Of a DNA stretch of 64,000 bases, positions 21,671 through 33,935 are shown piece after piece. The notes below the pieces were generated by a model. It ran no database searches, was not told the DNA's origin, and saw only the letters and a program-made list of their open reading frames with translations. Location of the stretch: the NCBI GenBank assembly GCA_029255685.2, contig CM055313.2, positions 42,178,079 through 42,242,078 on the forward strand, written 5' to 3'. The translations under genes and the position numbers were made by a program. The stretch comes from Silene conica. Lineage: Eukaryota > Streptophyta > Magnoliopsida > Caryophyllales > Caryophyllaceae. Within the stretch, counting starts at the first letter, position 1. The number at the start of each line of letters is the position of its first letter.

Positions 21671-23414
21671 TTAATGTTATTGTTATGCATGATTAATATT
21701 AATGTTAGTAATGAGGTTAAGTATGTTATTGGGTTAGTAATGGTTGATAAGTGTTGTATGCTAAATTTAGTAAGCCTATTTTTAGTAAGTACTTTAATTA
21801 GTAAGTGCTATTTCAGTAAGTCTATGATTAGTTAATTGTACTTGGTTGCATGTTTAGAAATTGATGTAAGTAATATTTATAGGAACGGAATTTGAGGAGG
21901 AACATTACTAGTCGGTGATTGCTTGTTTGCAGACTGCTATTCCAGGTAGGATACACTGAACTATATTCAAAGATGTAAAATGAATGGATGTTTAAAATGT
22001 GTATTACGAGTGCAAGCATGATTCATATGTATTTGATGATTCAAGTATAAGTTGTTTAATATTGCATTCATAACCATGTCATTTGCATTATTGAGAGGGA
22101 GTTGACAGATATTATTTGATATAAAGCCCAGGGTGGTCTGCAGGCCAGGCCTGGTGTCTTCAGCTTTATGCTGGTATTCGACGACGGTCGATTATAGTCT
22201 GCCGGGAGGTTCGGTATGGCTTGGTGTTTCGGGTTATGATTGGTGTTTCGGGTTGTGATTGAGCTCAGCTTTGGTATTGCATTTGCATATTACGTTGTTG
22301 CATTTTATATTATGGTGATATCCTAGTCAACCGCGAGGTTGACAGTGTATTCGTGTTCACCTACGATGATCCGGAATGGGGAGTAGATCTTTCAGGTCAG
22401 AGACAGATGGACTAGGACTTGGGCATGGAGGAAAGACATGGATTGGACCGACCTAGTTTAGATCACTTAGTCTCTTATAGTCATCACTTGTTTTGTAACA
22501 GTTGTTTTGGAACTTTAGTTGGACTTTGCTTTGTAATAGCTTTCAGTTAATCGTTTATAAATTAAAAGTGTTGTTTATCTTTCACTACGATTACCTACTA
22601 CCCTGGCTAATCCAGGATGGTAACAGTCCTATTTACCCTGGAAGGCTAGTTCAGGTTCCTAGGTAAATGGGGGTGTTACAATAGAGTGCGGCTAGCCACT
22701 CACTTTTTGACCCTAGAGGCCGATAGATGGTGGGCATTGACCGGACCGACTTTCATTCTGGATCCTTTATTTGATTGGGAGGCTTTTAAGGATAAGCTCG
22801 AGACGAGGTTTTATCCTAAGGAGCTTAGATCACAGAGACTTAAGGATTTCATGGACTTGAAGCAGGGTAAGATGTCCGTTCAGGAGTACACCGACAAATT
22901 TAAGCAGCTTGCACATTTCGCTTCGAAGTTTGTCAGGGATGAGGCTGAGAGAGTTTACTTCTATCGTGGGAAGTTAGGGCCGCGCATCGAGAGTATGGTT
23001 CACCGTGACTCGACTTCTTTTGTGGAGATTTATGATGATGCTATTTGGGCTGAGAGTTCCATTAGTGCCATAGATGCTGAGACCCGAGCTGCTACTTCCA
23101 GTGTTACTTCTCACCAGAGATCCGTTTACCAGGGGAAGAGGCCGTTTGTTCCATCTACTTCTTCGCCTTCATCTCAGAAGAAGCGATTTAAGAGGTTTTC
23201 TGCTCCGGTTGCTAAGACCATTGTCCACACCGACACAGCTTCTAGTGTTTGCCACCGTTGTGGTAAACCATTTCATCCGGGCTTTGACTGTTTCAAAAAT
23301 GCCTATACGTGTTTCACCTGTAATGGATTTAGGCATCGATCTTATGAGTGTCCTGAGAGGAACACCGCACTTGGCAAGGCTGCCACAGCTGCTGCAACGA
23401 CTAAAGGAGGATAG
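20022..23414 (+). pseudogene. gag (capsid/nucleocapsid), split by a solo LTR
   Basis: The ATG at 20022 lies just after a pyrimidine-rich run ending in AAG. The first 90 codons (MVRTTAAENTIMQALHQLLE, proline run, VKTYGGEVDPVALTEWFREM) end at the solo LTR. Reading resumes in the same frame at 22686 (LATHFLTLEADRWW, FKDKLETRFYPKELRSQR), which is the retrotransposon gag fold. Two CCHC knuckles follow (CHRCGKPFHPGFDC and CFTCNGFRHRSYEC). Without the insertion the protein would be about 332 residues. The TAG at 23412-23414 is followed in frame by protease, so in an intact copy gag and pol were probably one frame and the stop is likely a mutation of a sense codon. Confidence 0.9.
20292..22680 (+). 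mobile_element. Solo LTR (2389 bp) nested in gag
   Basis: Starts TGTAATACTTCG, ends GGGTGTTACA, and is flanked by the duplication ATAGA (20287-20291 and 22681-22685). It has the same internal order as the LTR at 1937-4276: GGT-rich part (about 21240-21530), TTA microsatellite (21603-21670), GATATAAAGCCCAGGGTGG block (22118) and ACCGCGAGGTTGACAGTG near the end. No internal region remains. It restores the gag frame exactly when removed together with one duplication copy. Confidence 0.96.
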
Positions 23415-23432
23415 CCGAAGGGGAAGATTTTC

Positions 23433-26400
23433 GTGATGATTAGAGCCGAGGCTGAGGCTCATCCAGATATTTTGGCTGGTATCTTTTCTGTTCTGGGCGC
23501 TGAGTGCCTTATTTTGTTTGACACTGGAGCTTCTTTATCATTTATATCGACTCAGTTTGCAGACCGTTTAGCTCTTGAGTCTTCCTTGGTTGAGGAGACT
23601 TCCATTTCCTTGCCTTCGGGAGACGTGTTTTCCTGCTCTTCGTCCCATAGGGATGTTCCGGTAATTATTGGTCAAGCCACATTTCCAGCGGACTTACTGA
23701 GATTTCCTCTCGAGGAATTTGACATTATCCTCTGTATGGATTGGTTATTGCGATACCATGCTTGCTTCAAGTGTCGCGACCAAAAAATCTTCTTGAGGAG
23801 TTCTTCAGGAGTTCGTGTTTCCTATAGGGGAACTCGCTCTAAAAAGGGTGTTCATGTCATTTCTTCGATGAAAGCATCACATCTTCTTAGGAATGGTTGC
23901 CAAGCCTTCCTGTGTGTTATTTCAGCTGCTAAGCCATCGCTACCGAAGCTTGAGGATGTAGCCATTGTTCGTGAGTTTCCAGATGTTTTCCCAGACGACT
24001 TATCAGGGATACCGCCAGAGAGAGATGTGGAGTTTACTATTGAGCTCATTCCAGGTACCGGACCTATATCCAAGGCTCCTTACCGTATGGCTCCACTCGA
24101 GTTGAAAGAATTGAAGCAACAGTTGGAAGAGATGATCGAGAAGGGATTCATTAGACCGAGTGCTTCTCCGTGGGGTGCTCCACTTTTATTTGTCATGAAG
24201 AAAGATGGTTCCATGAGACTTTTCATTGATTATAGAGAGCTGAACAGAGTGACCGTGAAGAATCGTTATCCTTTGCCGAGAATTGATGATTTGTTCGATC
24301 AGTTGAGGGGTGCTTCTAGGTTTTCTAAGATTGATCTTCGATCGGGTTATCATCAGATTCCAGTGAGAGAGGCTGATATTGCGAAGACTGCCTTCCGTAC
24401 CAGATATGGGCATTTTGAGTTCGTGGTTATGCCTTTTGGGTTGACTAATGCACCTGCTATCTTTATGGACCAGATGAACCGGACCTTTAGTGAGTTTTTT
24501 GACACTTGTGTTATGGTGTTTATTGATGACATTCTCATTTACTCGAAGACCGATGAGGAGCATGCCGAGCATCTCCGATTGATTCTTGGGATTTTACGTC
24601 GACAGAAGTGGTTCGCGAAGTTCTCTAAGTGTGAGTTTTGGCTTTCTAAGGTTGCATTTCTTGGACATGTGATATCTAGTGAGGGAGTTATGGTTGATCC
24701 CGCGAAGATTGAGGCCGTTGTTGATTGGGAGAGTCCCAAAGATGTGGGAGAGATCCGTAGTTTCCTTGGTTTAGCGGGTTACTACCGTCGTTTTGTTGAG
24801 GATTTCTCTAGATTGGCTCGTCCGATGACTCAGTTAATGAAGAAGGAAGCTAAATTTGTTTGGACCGACAAGTGTGACAGCTCTTTCCAGGAATTGAAGA
24901 CTAGGTTGACTTTTGCTCCCGTGCTTGCTTTGCCAGAGATTGGAGTTGACTTGATGTTTACTGCGATGCTTCGATGTTAGGGCTTGGTTGTGTGTTGATG
25001 CAGAGTGGTCAGGTGATAGCTTACTCATCTAGACAGTTGCGAGTTCACGAGGTGAACTATCCGACGCATGATCTTGAGTTAGCTGCGGTCGTTCACGCCC
25101 TGAAGATGTGGCGTCATTACTTGATTGGATATCATTGTCGCATTTTCACGGATCACAAGAGTCTAAAGTATATTTTCACCCAGAAAGACCTCAATATGCG
25201 ACAGCGTCGTTGGCTAGAGTTGGTTAAGGATTACGACATTGAGTTATTGTATCATGAGGGAAAGGCCAATGTGGTTGCTAATGCGCTTAGCCGCAAGACT
25301 GCTCATTCGATGAGTGATATGCGTGTGTTGCCCGATGAGTTGCGTTCCGAGTTTCGTAACTTGAGATTAGAGATGGTTGGTAGTGGTTTTGATTGGTTAT
25401 CTGCTATGACTGCCGAGCCGACATTGTATTGGGAGATCCGCCAGAGTTTACCTACAGATGCTGCTTTCCGGAAGTTCGAGGCCAAGATTGCGAGTGGTGA
25501 TGCACCAGATTTAGTGATTGATCCAGATGGTTTCCTTCGGTTTCGAGGTAGGTTGTATTTACCAGATGTACCAGATTTGAGGATGAGAGTTTTAGATGAG
25601 GCTCACCTGACGCCTTATTCAGTTCATCCGGGCGGAGAGAAGATGCACAAGGACTTTAGACTTATATTTTGGTGGCCCGGGATGAAGAAAGACATATTGG
25701 ATTACATGAGTAGGTGCTTGACTTGTCAACAAGTCAAGATAGAGCATAGGAGGCCAGGTGGTTTGTTACAGCCGCTCCACGTTCCTCAGTGGAAGTGGGA
25801 GTGCATATCGATGGACTTCTTGACGGCATTGCCTAAGACAGTGGGAGGGAAGGATGCGATTTGGGTTGTAGTTGATAGGTTAACTAAGTGTGCCAGATTT
25901 GTGCCTATTCGTGAGACGTGGGATATGGACCGTTTAGCCAGGGCTTATATTGCAGAGATAATCTGTTACCATGGTGTCCCGAGAGAGATCATTTCTGATC
26001 GTGATCCTTGTTTTTGTTCCAGGTTTTGGAAAGCTCTACAGGAGGCTATGGGTAGCCGTTTGCTGATGAGTACCGCATTTCATGCCGCGGCTGATGGACA
26101 ATCCGAGAGGACTATTCAGACATTAGAAGACTTGCTCCGTGCTTGTGCACTTGATTTCCAGGGTTCTTGGGAGCAGTGTCTACCGTTAGTTGAGTTTTCC
26201 TACAACAACAACTACCATTCATCTGTTGGTATGGCTCCGTATGAGGCGCTCTATGGTAGGAAGTGCCGTAGTCCGATCTGTTGGGATCAGGCGAGCGACG
26301 TGCACGACCTAGGACCAGACAAGTTAGCTGCGACGATTGACCAGGTTCAGCTTATCAGAGGTAGGATGAAGGCCGCACAGGATCGGCAGAAATCCTATGC

Positions 26401-26851
26401 AGATGTCCGCCGTAGACCTCTCGAGTTTGAGGTGGGAGATAGAGTTTTCTTGAGAGTTTCACCGATGAAGGGCGTTAAGAGGTTTGGAGTTAAGGGCAAG
26501 TTGAGCCCTAAGTATATTGGGCCATTTGAGATCGTGAAGAGGATTGGTGCTGCTGCTTACCGGTTGGACCTGCCTCCTAATTTGGGCAAGGTTCATAGTG
26601 TCTTTCATGTTTCTCAGCTCCTTAAGTATGTTAGTGACCCGATTCATGTCCTTCCTAGAGAGATCGAGAACTTAGAGCCGAGTCTTGCTTTCGAGGAGCG
26701 TCCGGTGAAGATTCTAGACCGTCAGGACAGGAAGCTTAGGAGCAAGGTGGTGCCATTATTGAAGATCTTTTGGCGTTGCGGTGATGTTGAGGAGCAGACA
26801 TGGGAGACCGAGGCATCGATGCGTGCTGCGCATCCTTGTCTTTTCGATTGA
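23433..26851 (+). pseudogene. pol: protease, reverse transcriptase, RNase H, integrase, chromodomain-like tail
   Basis: Frame 3 gives the protease ([13 protein letters not shown], about 23512), then reverse transcriptase ([47 protein letters not shown], catalytic [10 protein letters not shown] at about 24520). A one-base loss near 24960 shifts to frame 2. There RNase H continues ([26 protein letters not shown], and KANVVANALSRK, where the aspartate usual in ADALSR is asparagine). Integrase follows with its HHCC finger (HLTPYSVHPGGEKMH, CLTCQQVK), core ([40 protein letters not shown]) and a tail ending in EEQTWETEASMRAAHPCLFD. The frameshift and the RNase H change make it non-functional as read. 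Confidence 0.92.
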
Positions 26852-26882
26852 GGTATAGTGATCTAGAATTTATCTCCGTTCG

Positions 26883-26918
26883 AGTTTCGAGGACGAACCT
26901 TTTTGAAGTTGGGGTGAT
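26883..26918 (+). promoter_or_regulatory. Hairpin and polypurine tract before the 3' LTR
   Basis: AGTTTCG-AGGA-CGAACCT (26883-26900, one mismatch; an alternative pairing is GTTCG with CGAAC) lies just upstream of the purine-rich GAAGTTGGGGTGA (26905-26917) that precedes TGTAACATCCC. Confidence 0.6.
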
Positions 26919-29462
26919 TGTAACATCCCGTATTTTCGTAAAAGATATTTTAAGGGTTTTAAATTATTTTAAGTGATAAAATAATATTTTAATAATTTAT
27001 TGACAAAGTATTTTTAATAAATCGTAAGATCCGTCTTAAGAACCTTAAGTCCTTAAGACGAACTCAACTTGGCAAACTTGAGTCCACATCATAAAACCCG
27101 TTCATTTTCCCAAACCCGTTTTCCTTTGAAACGGCAAGGACACATAAAACCCCTAAACCCTTGTGTGTTTGTTGACATAATTGTTTCTCAAAAAAATAAG
27201 AACACCATCATCTTCATCCTCATTTCTCTCTTAAAACCTCAAGCTTAAAATCCAATTTTCTTCATCATCCGCTTTCCGATTCAAGGTAGTAAATACATTT
27301 TCGGAATCCTCATGAAATTTGCAAGTCATCTGTCACTTCCGATTTCCATTTCCTTTCATTCGAAATTTGGGCTGTTTTTGTATAATCCGTCTTTTAGGCT
27401 CTTAAACTCGTTTTCTGGTTGTAGGTGAAGGATTAGACGACCCTAGTGTGGATAGCTACGTTATCGAGGAGGAGCTTTGATCGGAATTGCTTTTAAGGTG
27501 ACGATAATGAGAAACTCGGCCTTTTTGTTAAAATAGCAAACTTTGTGTTGTGTTCTTGATTAAGTTTTTTATTTTGAGTTGTGGATGATGTTTAAGTTTA
27601 GGTTTATGTTAGGAATATGTTTCATATGATGCTCACATGATTTGGTTGAAGATTTACATGTTCATATGCAAGCATTGTTCATTTTTCAGATTTCATGTTC
27701 TTAAGACGAATACAAAGATTGTTCATAATTTGTGTTTTGATTGTTCAATAATCAAGTTTGATGTATTCTTGGGATTATTATGGGATTATATGTGCTGGTA
27801 GGAATGATTTGTAGCTTGAAATCATAGTATAGAATCATTTATCGAAAGTTTGGATGAATTGTGAAAGTGCAGGAGAATCGCATGAATCAGCCTGTTCGTG
27901 CTGGTGCGCAGGCTGCGCAAGTCTGAGCGCAGGCTGCGCAAGTGAGGCGCAGCTGCGCAACCCCAATGCGCAGGCTGCGCACTTGGTCTGTAACTTCGTG
28001 TTGTTTTTATTGTTTCGTGATTGTTTTGAGTGTTTGTTTCCTAATTGTTTAAGTGATGTTTAGGCTATGTTTATGAATATATTTACTTGGTATAGAATGT
28101 ATGTTTAGGCTAAATAAAGTGTGACCGAGTGATTAGCTAATTACCTCATGTTTAATCCTTTTAATCGTTTGTTGTAAAGTTTTCCCTCTAAGCTGTTCTT
28201 TGTGCTTAAGAGTCATATTCAAGATGTTTAAGGTCATGGTTATTGGGTAGTTAGCAATCAACATTTAGAGATGTTGTTTACCTAGCCAATGTTAGTTATC
28301 ATTTAGTAGTAATGGGTAGTTGGTAATCAAGTTTAGAATGTTGTTCTTCTCTTAAGTTAAACTTATCCTAAGCTTGTAAAGAGACCCAGTGGACCTAGTC
28401 AAGTGTTTAATGACCCTTAGACTTGTGGAATGAAAGTCTTGAGTTAGTCATAATTATTGTTGAACTTGGTCATCTCTTGCTTATGTGAGTTTGAGGTCCC
28501 CGGAGGATGGGCGACACTATATTGGGTTAGGGAATGGAGAGAGGATAGAGACCCCCCGGTCGGGTAACCGAAAGGGAAACCGGCTCTCCCTCATCTTAGT
28601 TCCCGGGATCAATTAAGTATTGTTTAGTGGTTTAAGAAGATAGAACTATAGGTTAGTTTCTATCTTTGGATGTTATTGGTTGATGCGTGTTAAGGTATGC
28701 CTTAAGCTAGCCTCTGAGCTTAACACGTGAGTTGTATGTTGCGTGATGGGATATGTGTTAAGTTCACCTCTGGACCCATTACGTGTTTTGCTTGTGGCGT
28801 GTCAGGATATGTGTTAAGTACACCTCTGGACCTGACACGTGATCGGTTGTCGTACACGGGATATGTGTTAAGTTCACCTCTGGACCCGGTGTGTGATAGC
28901 TGTGTATTGGGATATGTGTTAAGTTCACCTCTGGACCCAATACTTGCTTGTTTGTAGCATTGGGATATGTGTTAAGTTCACCTATGGACCCTTTGCTTGA
29001 ATTGTATGTTGGGATATGTGTTAAGTTCACCTCTGGACCCATTGCATGTTGTGTTACGTGTCGTTACAAAAGGTGGCTAGGAGAACTCTAGTCACTCCCC
29101 ACTGATTGTGGCGTACATGTTTTCATGTATGTAGGTACATGTAGGTTGGACGGGGTAGGGTGAGAGCTACCGAGTGATGATCCACTTGTCATCATATGAC
29201 TTACACCTTTCGAGTAGCTAGACTCTAGTTTTGGATACTGTTTATCTTTTGGTGCCTGTAGGGATGTTCCATCCCAGGCTTTGTATATATTTGGTTTTCA
29301 GTACTTAGAATGTTATACTTATCTATTTTGTTTATATCAGTTTCAGTTTCAGTTTCAGTTTTAATTCACCTCGCATGTTGTTTATGTTTAAAAACTTTTA
29401 ATTCCGCTGCATTTTTAGTACTTTGTGTGTTTATTTATTTCCGCTTCGCGAGGGGTTTTACA
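26919..29462 (+). repeat. 3' LTR (2544 bp)
   Basis: TGTAACATCCC to GGGGTTTTACA. Highly similar to the 5' LTR but lacking its region 19018 to about 19436 and one hairpin unit: the sixth and seventh hairpins are fused within the loop (29006-29045), which breaks the stem. It carries its own GC palindrome array (27906-27985). Confidence 0.95.
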
Positions 29463-29467
29463 TTTAC

Positions 29468-30334
29468 AATACCAAAAAAGTGGTCAAAGGTCTTCAGCTT
29501 CCGCATGAAATGATTGACGCATATCCTGGAGGATGTATGCTTTTTTGGAAAGATGATGTGTTGCTAACCAAATGTAAGAAATGTCAAAGGGATAGATATG
29601 AGAAAAGTGATGGAAATATTATCTTGAAGGGACAAAAGGGTAAGAAGAGTGGAAAAACAAAGAACCAATATCATTAAACCCATTAATTTATCTTCCCCTA
29701 GCTCCAAGACTTCAAAGGTTATATGCCGTGAAAAATATTGCCAACCAAATGAGATGGCACAAAGAAAACCTCCGTACACCAGGAAAGATGTGTCACCCGA
29801 GTGACGGAGAAGAGTGGAAGCGTTTTGATAGTTTGTTTCCTGATTTTGCCGAGGAACCTCGCAATGTGAGACTTGGCTTGTGTACAGATGGGTTTGACCC
29901 TTTTGGTCAATTTGGTAGATCGTACTCGTGTTGGCCTGTAATGCTTACACCGTACAACTTACCTCCTTGGCTATGTTCGAAAAGACAATTTATTTTCCTC
30001 TCACTACTTATTCCCGATCTTCACAACCCAAACAATAACTTGGATGTCTATTTACAACCGAAGGTGAAAGAACTGAAGCATCTGTGGGAAGTCGGTGTCG
30101 AAACATTTGATGTGTCCAAGAAGCAAAACTTCCAACTAAGAGCTTCATTGTTGTGGACTGTAAGTGATTTCCCCGCGTACGGTAGGCTATCAGGCTAGGC
30201 AACAGCGGCGCGAATGGCATGCCCTTACTGCATGGATAATAGCAAAGCTTTTTACCTCTCTAATTCTAAAAAGATTAGTTTGTTTGATTGCCATAGATGC
30301 TTCTTACCGGATGGACATGTCCATAGAAAGAACA
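29468..30334 (+). pseudogene. TNP2-type transposase, unit B, 3' part
   Basis: Continues the gene interrupted at 16851: YNTKKVVKGLQLPHEMIDAY, CKKCQRDRYEKSDGN, then a one-base loss near 29665 (AAGAACC where other units have AAGAAACC). In the next frame: IANQMRWHKENLRTPGK, EEWKRFDSLFPDFAEEPRNV, LCTDGFDPFGQFG, LRASLLWTVSDFPAYGRLSG, with a TAG at 30196-30198 shared with unit A. It ends at the common joint with the LTR segment. The shared TAG shows that this nonsense change predates the A/B duplication. Confidence 0.88.
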
Positions 30335-30651
30335 AAAATCTTCTATGGTTCTTCGAGTTCACAATTTGAACGAATAAGAACAGTTTCTAGCACTTAAATC
30401 TTGTAACGAAATATGACAGTTTAAGCACGAGTAGTACACGGATTTGTAAAGGCGTTTTTCTCGGTTTGTGTGCATGTCTGTGTTATGTATGTTCAACGTG
30501 ATATGAGCATTCTATTTATCTTGAATTAAATCTAGGTTTATTCCAAACCCTAGATGCTTTAGGAGCATTACCTTATCTAGACTTCTACTCTTTAGATAAT
30601 ATTTCCAAAATCTAATCTTAATTATTTAGGAAAGATCAAATAAGATATTAA
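30335..30651 (+). repeat. LTR segment between array units B and C
   Basis: Same segment as 13173-13489, from ATCTTCTATGG to AGATATTAA, directly followed by CACTACAAG. Confidence 0.9.
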
Positions 30652-33094
30652 CACTACAAGAATTACCTCAGATAGCGACTAAACAGGCTACCGCTCTGGT
30701 AGTCGCTAATTAGCGACCGAAAAAAAAGCAGGCGACCGATATCGGTCGCTAAACTTAGCGACCAAAAGCTTATCCCATCTTATCCTAAGAAAATCCGCGC
30801 GAATCCAAGGGCGACCGAAGCGCCATTTTAGCGACCGATAGTGGTCGCTAAACCACTAATATATTTTTTTCCGCATCTTCAACCCGTCATTCCCATTCTC
30901 TTTAAGTTTCAAAAGAAAAAAAAACCCCAAACACCCTCCTCACCCGTTAACCACCGTGCCTATACCGGAACACCGCAAAGCCACCGGACCACCCACCACC
31001 GCCTTTCACCTACATTATACTCCTTTTTCAGGTTTGTGTCGATTTACTAACTTTATTTATGTATTTTCTCTTTATAGTATTATTGTAATTCAAACAAGTA
31101 ATTAGATTATTAGGATGCTTTTAGTTAGTAATTAGATTATTAGGATGCTTGTAGTTAGTAATTAGATTATTAGGATGCTTTTTACGATGTTTTTAGTTAG
31201 TTAATTGGAAAAAAATTGGGTGTTATTGTGATTAGGGTTAGAAATTGGGGAAAGTTGGATGATGAGTTTAGTTAGTAATTAGATTTCTAGGATGATTTTT
31301 GAATGTTTATTATGTTTGTATGTGTAATTAGATGCTTGTAGTTAGTAATTAGATTATTAGGATGCTTTTTAGGATGTTTTTAGTTAGTTAATTGGAAAAA
31401 AATTGGGTGTTATTGTGATTAGGGTTAGAAATTGGGGAAAATTGGATGATGAGTTTAGTTAGTAATTAGATTTCTAGGATGATTTTTGAATGTTTATTAT
31501 GTTTGTATGTGTAATTAGATGCTTGTAGTTAGTAATTAGATTATTAGGATGCTTTTTAGGATGTTTTTAGTTAGTTAATTTGAAAAAAATTGAGTGTTAT
31601 TGTGATTTGGTTTAGAAATTGGGGATAACTGGATGATGAGTTTAGTTAGTAATTAAATTTCTAGGATGATTTTTGAATGTTTATTATGTTTGTATGTGTA
31701 ATTTAATTAGTCTTTTCGGAAATTAGTTGATGTTAGGGTTAGAAATTGACAAAAATTGGGAAAAAACTTGTGTGTTATTGTTAATGAGTGTTAGTATTGT
31801 TAGAAATTGGGAAAAAAATTGTTGAATGTTATTATTCAAATTAGTATATTATTGTAAGTTATTGTGAAAGTTTTCCGTGGAAGAATTGAATGACTATTGA
31901 CCTAGTACCCGTTCATGAATTACTCGTTAGGAGAAATTCAGGAAAAGTCCCCATTTTGGGAATGTCTTTGTATATTTCAAGTCACTTAGGTAGTAAATAC
32001 ATACTTGTGAATTTATTAGTGGGGAAAGAGTTTGGTAACAATTTCTTTTTGTTCTTCGAATACATATGTGAAATAAATACAAATTTATTTCACATTGTGT
32101 ATTTGAAGAACTGAGGGGAATTGCTGCCAATTTTTTTTCCCTCACTAATAAATTCACAATTATGTATTTGCTAGTGACTTGAATTATACATTGATGGGTT
32201 TAGGTTGGAGTGATAAGGACCCAATTGAAATCTTGAAGTACATATTGACTTGAATTCTTAGCTTGAACTTATTATTTGTTGAAATCTTATTGAAATTATT
32301 GTTGTGTTATGGGTTTAATTATTATATATTATCTAGATTTAAATGAAGAGATTTGAACGTAGCTGGATGTACGAAGAAAGAGTAGATAAGAAGAAACGTC
32401 CTAATGCTAGATTTGTAAAGGGAGTTCGTGGGTTTATTGAATTTGCTAGATGTTCAGAATCATATGATTTCGAACAACGCAAACTTAGGTGTCCTTGTAC
32501 TAAATGTAAAAACTTAAAATATTTACTTGAGGTAGAAGTAGAAGAACATCTTATTACGAATGGGTTTTTTCCAAACTATTACAACTGGATATCACATAGG
32601 GGAAAAATACTCTTCTGATCCCGAACACCCTCTAATCCAATCAAATGAGAACCCGTATAGAGAAATGGTACTTGATGCGTTTGAGTCGAATGTTTTCACT
32701 AATCCCGATCGTGTAGCTATAACCGAGGAAGAAGATACAAACCCAAAAGCCAAAGCCTTTTTTGCTATGCTAAGGGACTCCGAGAAAACTTTATATGAGG
32801 GGAGCAGAATGTCATTGTTGCAAGTTGCATCGAGCATAGTAACGTTAAAATGTGAGTACAATATGCCGTTTAAAGCGGTTGACAGTATTGCTACTTTAAT
32901 TGAAGATGTTATACCCGATAATAACATTATGACCCGTAATCTTTACAATACCAAAAAAGTGGTCAAAGGTCTTCAGCTTCCACATGAAAAGATTGACGCA
33001 TGTCCTGGAGGATGTATGCTTTTTTTAGAAAGATGATGCGTTGCTAACCAAATATAAGAAATGTCAAAGGGATAGATATGAGACAAGTGAGGGA
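30652..33094 (+). mobile_element. CACTA element, array unit C (5' part)
   Basis: CACTACAAG start, a subterminal block shorter than in A and B (one group of TAGCGACCGA repeats is missing near 30850), three 187-bp leader repeats (31135-31700) and the 5' part of the transposase. It is cut at GTGAGGGA by the CRM-type element. Confidence 0.9.
32343..33094 (+). pseudogene. TNP2-type transposase, unit C, 5' part
   Basis: Opens with MKRFERSWMYEERVDKKKR. A one-base insertion near 32597 (ACATAGGGGAAAA) shifts the frame after NWISH; the second frame then runs from KYSSDPEHPLIQSNENPYREM, which keeps the CAA codon that is TAA in units A and B, to YNTKKVVKGLQLPHEKIDACPGGCML. It then meets a TAG (TGG in A and B) at about 33027, a change shared with unit D. 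Copies C and D are therefore closest relatives. Confidence 0.85.
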
Positions 33095-33900
33095 AGATGC
33101 GATTTAATAGCGGAAGTCTGACTTACACAACTATTAGACAGTCACACGAACTGTCTGATGGTTCTGAGAATATGAAACTGCAATGGAGTTTGTATTTGTT
33201 TGAACGGTTTTGCGGGCTGTTCGTACTAGGTACGCGCAGACCTGTTTTGTAAGGATAGTATCTCGACAAGTAAGACCTATTACTTGACAAGGTTTGATTA
33301 AGACCAAGACCTATTGATCTATAATCAGAGAATTCAGCCAAGATCGCGTCTCGGATTGAATCAAGTTTTGTTCTCTACGCAAGAAAACGATTTTGTCAAA
33401 TAACACAAGTTTTTGTCTTAAACATTCGTTGTCTTTATTCAAAGTAGTCCAAGGCTTTATATAGTAGCCTAGGACGAAACTACAACCGGCTAGGTGAAGA
33501 GGTAAACATTATCTCTTCAGTTAATACTACTTAATACATCCATAATTGATATAATAAAAGAGCCTTCATAATCACATTCATAATGCATGTAATAATGAGA
33601 GGCTTCACAAAATATCTAAACATAAGATAACATAAAATTGTAAACTTGTAGTATTTTATTTTTGTAGCATGCACCGTGTGATAGGCTGCATTGGAGCGTG
33701 TGCCAAGCTCTTATGGACCATGCTTCCTTTTGTCAAAATCAGCCCATCAACCACACCTTCAAAATCAGCCCATTGTCCAAGTAAGCAATGATACATAACA
33801 AGGTGTAGACAAGCCCAAGTAGTGTTCAATGCTACTGCCCATTTTCGTGCTTAACACGAGCTCTTCCTCTATGTCCTCATCATTGACTTGACTCGCATCA
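33095..33900 (-). repeat. 3' LTR of the CRM-type element (806 bp)
   Basis: Same length as 38148-38953 and nearly identical. In the minus orientation this is the downstream LTR, preceded on the minus strand by the purine tract AAAGGGAGGGGGGA (33901-33916 region). Confidence 0.93.
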
Positions 33901-33935
33901 TCCCCCCTCCCTTTGAAAGGAATTTACCTCAATTC
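33901..33935 (-). promoter_or_regulatory. Polypurine tract and upstream hairpin of the CRM-type element
   Basis: On the minus strand, GAATT-GAGGTA-AATTC (33920-33935) is followed after a few bases by the purine tract, which abuts the LTR. The hairpin is short and imperfect compared with those in the other lineages here. Confidence 0.55.

Larger units (their letters stand above)
16852..29462 (+). mobile_element. Ty3/gypsy chromovirus (Tekay-like), complete but inactive, 12.6 kb
   Basis: Both LTRs are present (16852-19855 and 26919-29462), with the target duplication TTTAC at 16847-16851 and 29463-29467. The empty site is visible in unit A near 12296. Order: LTR, primer-binding site, gag, protease, reverse transcriptase, RNase H, integrase, chromodomain-like tail, purine tract, LTR. 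A 2389-bp solo LTR (20292-22680) sits inside gag. One stop and one frameshift break pol. The first base of the 5' LTR is A instead of T. The clade is inferred from the chromodomain-like tail and long LTRs. Confidence 0.95.
13490..30334 (+). mobile_element. CACTA element, array unit B (split by a LINE and a gypsy element)
   Basis: Starts CACTACAAGAA at 13490 and ends at the same transposase joint as unit A (about 30334). It is interrupted by a LINE (14120-15100, minus) and by a full-length gypsy element (16852-29462). When these are removed, it is collinear with unit A. Confidence 0.9.

Noticed and set aside
22686..23414. Natural gag stop codon with readthrough into pol
   Set aside because: Cannot be excluded, but related elements usually have one frame and the stop is a single change from a sense codon; treated as a mutation.
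33636..33660. CACTA 3' end (CTTGTAGT...)
   Set aside because: CTTGTAGTATTTTAT lies inside the CRM LTR, lacks the final TG, and occurs again in the other LTR. No CACTA 3' terminus is present in the window.
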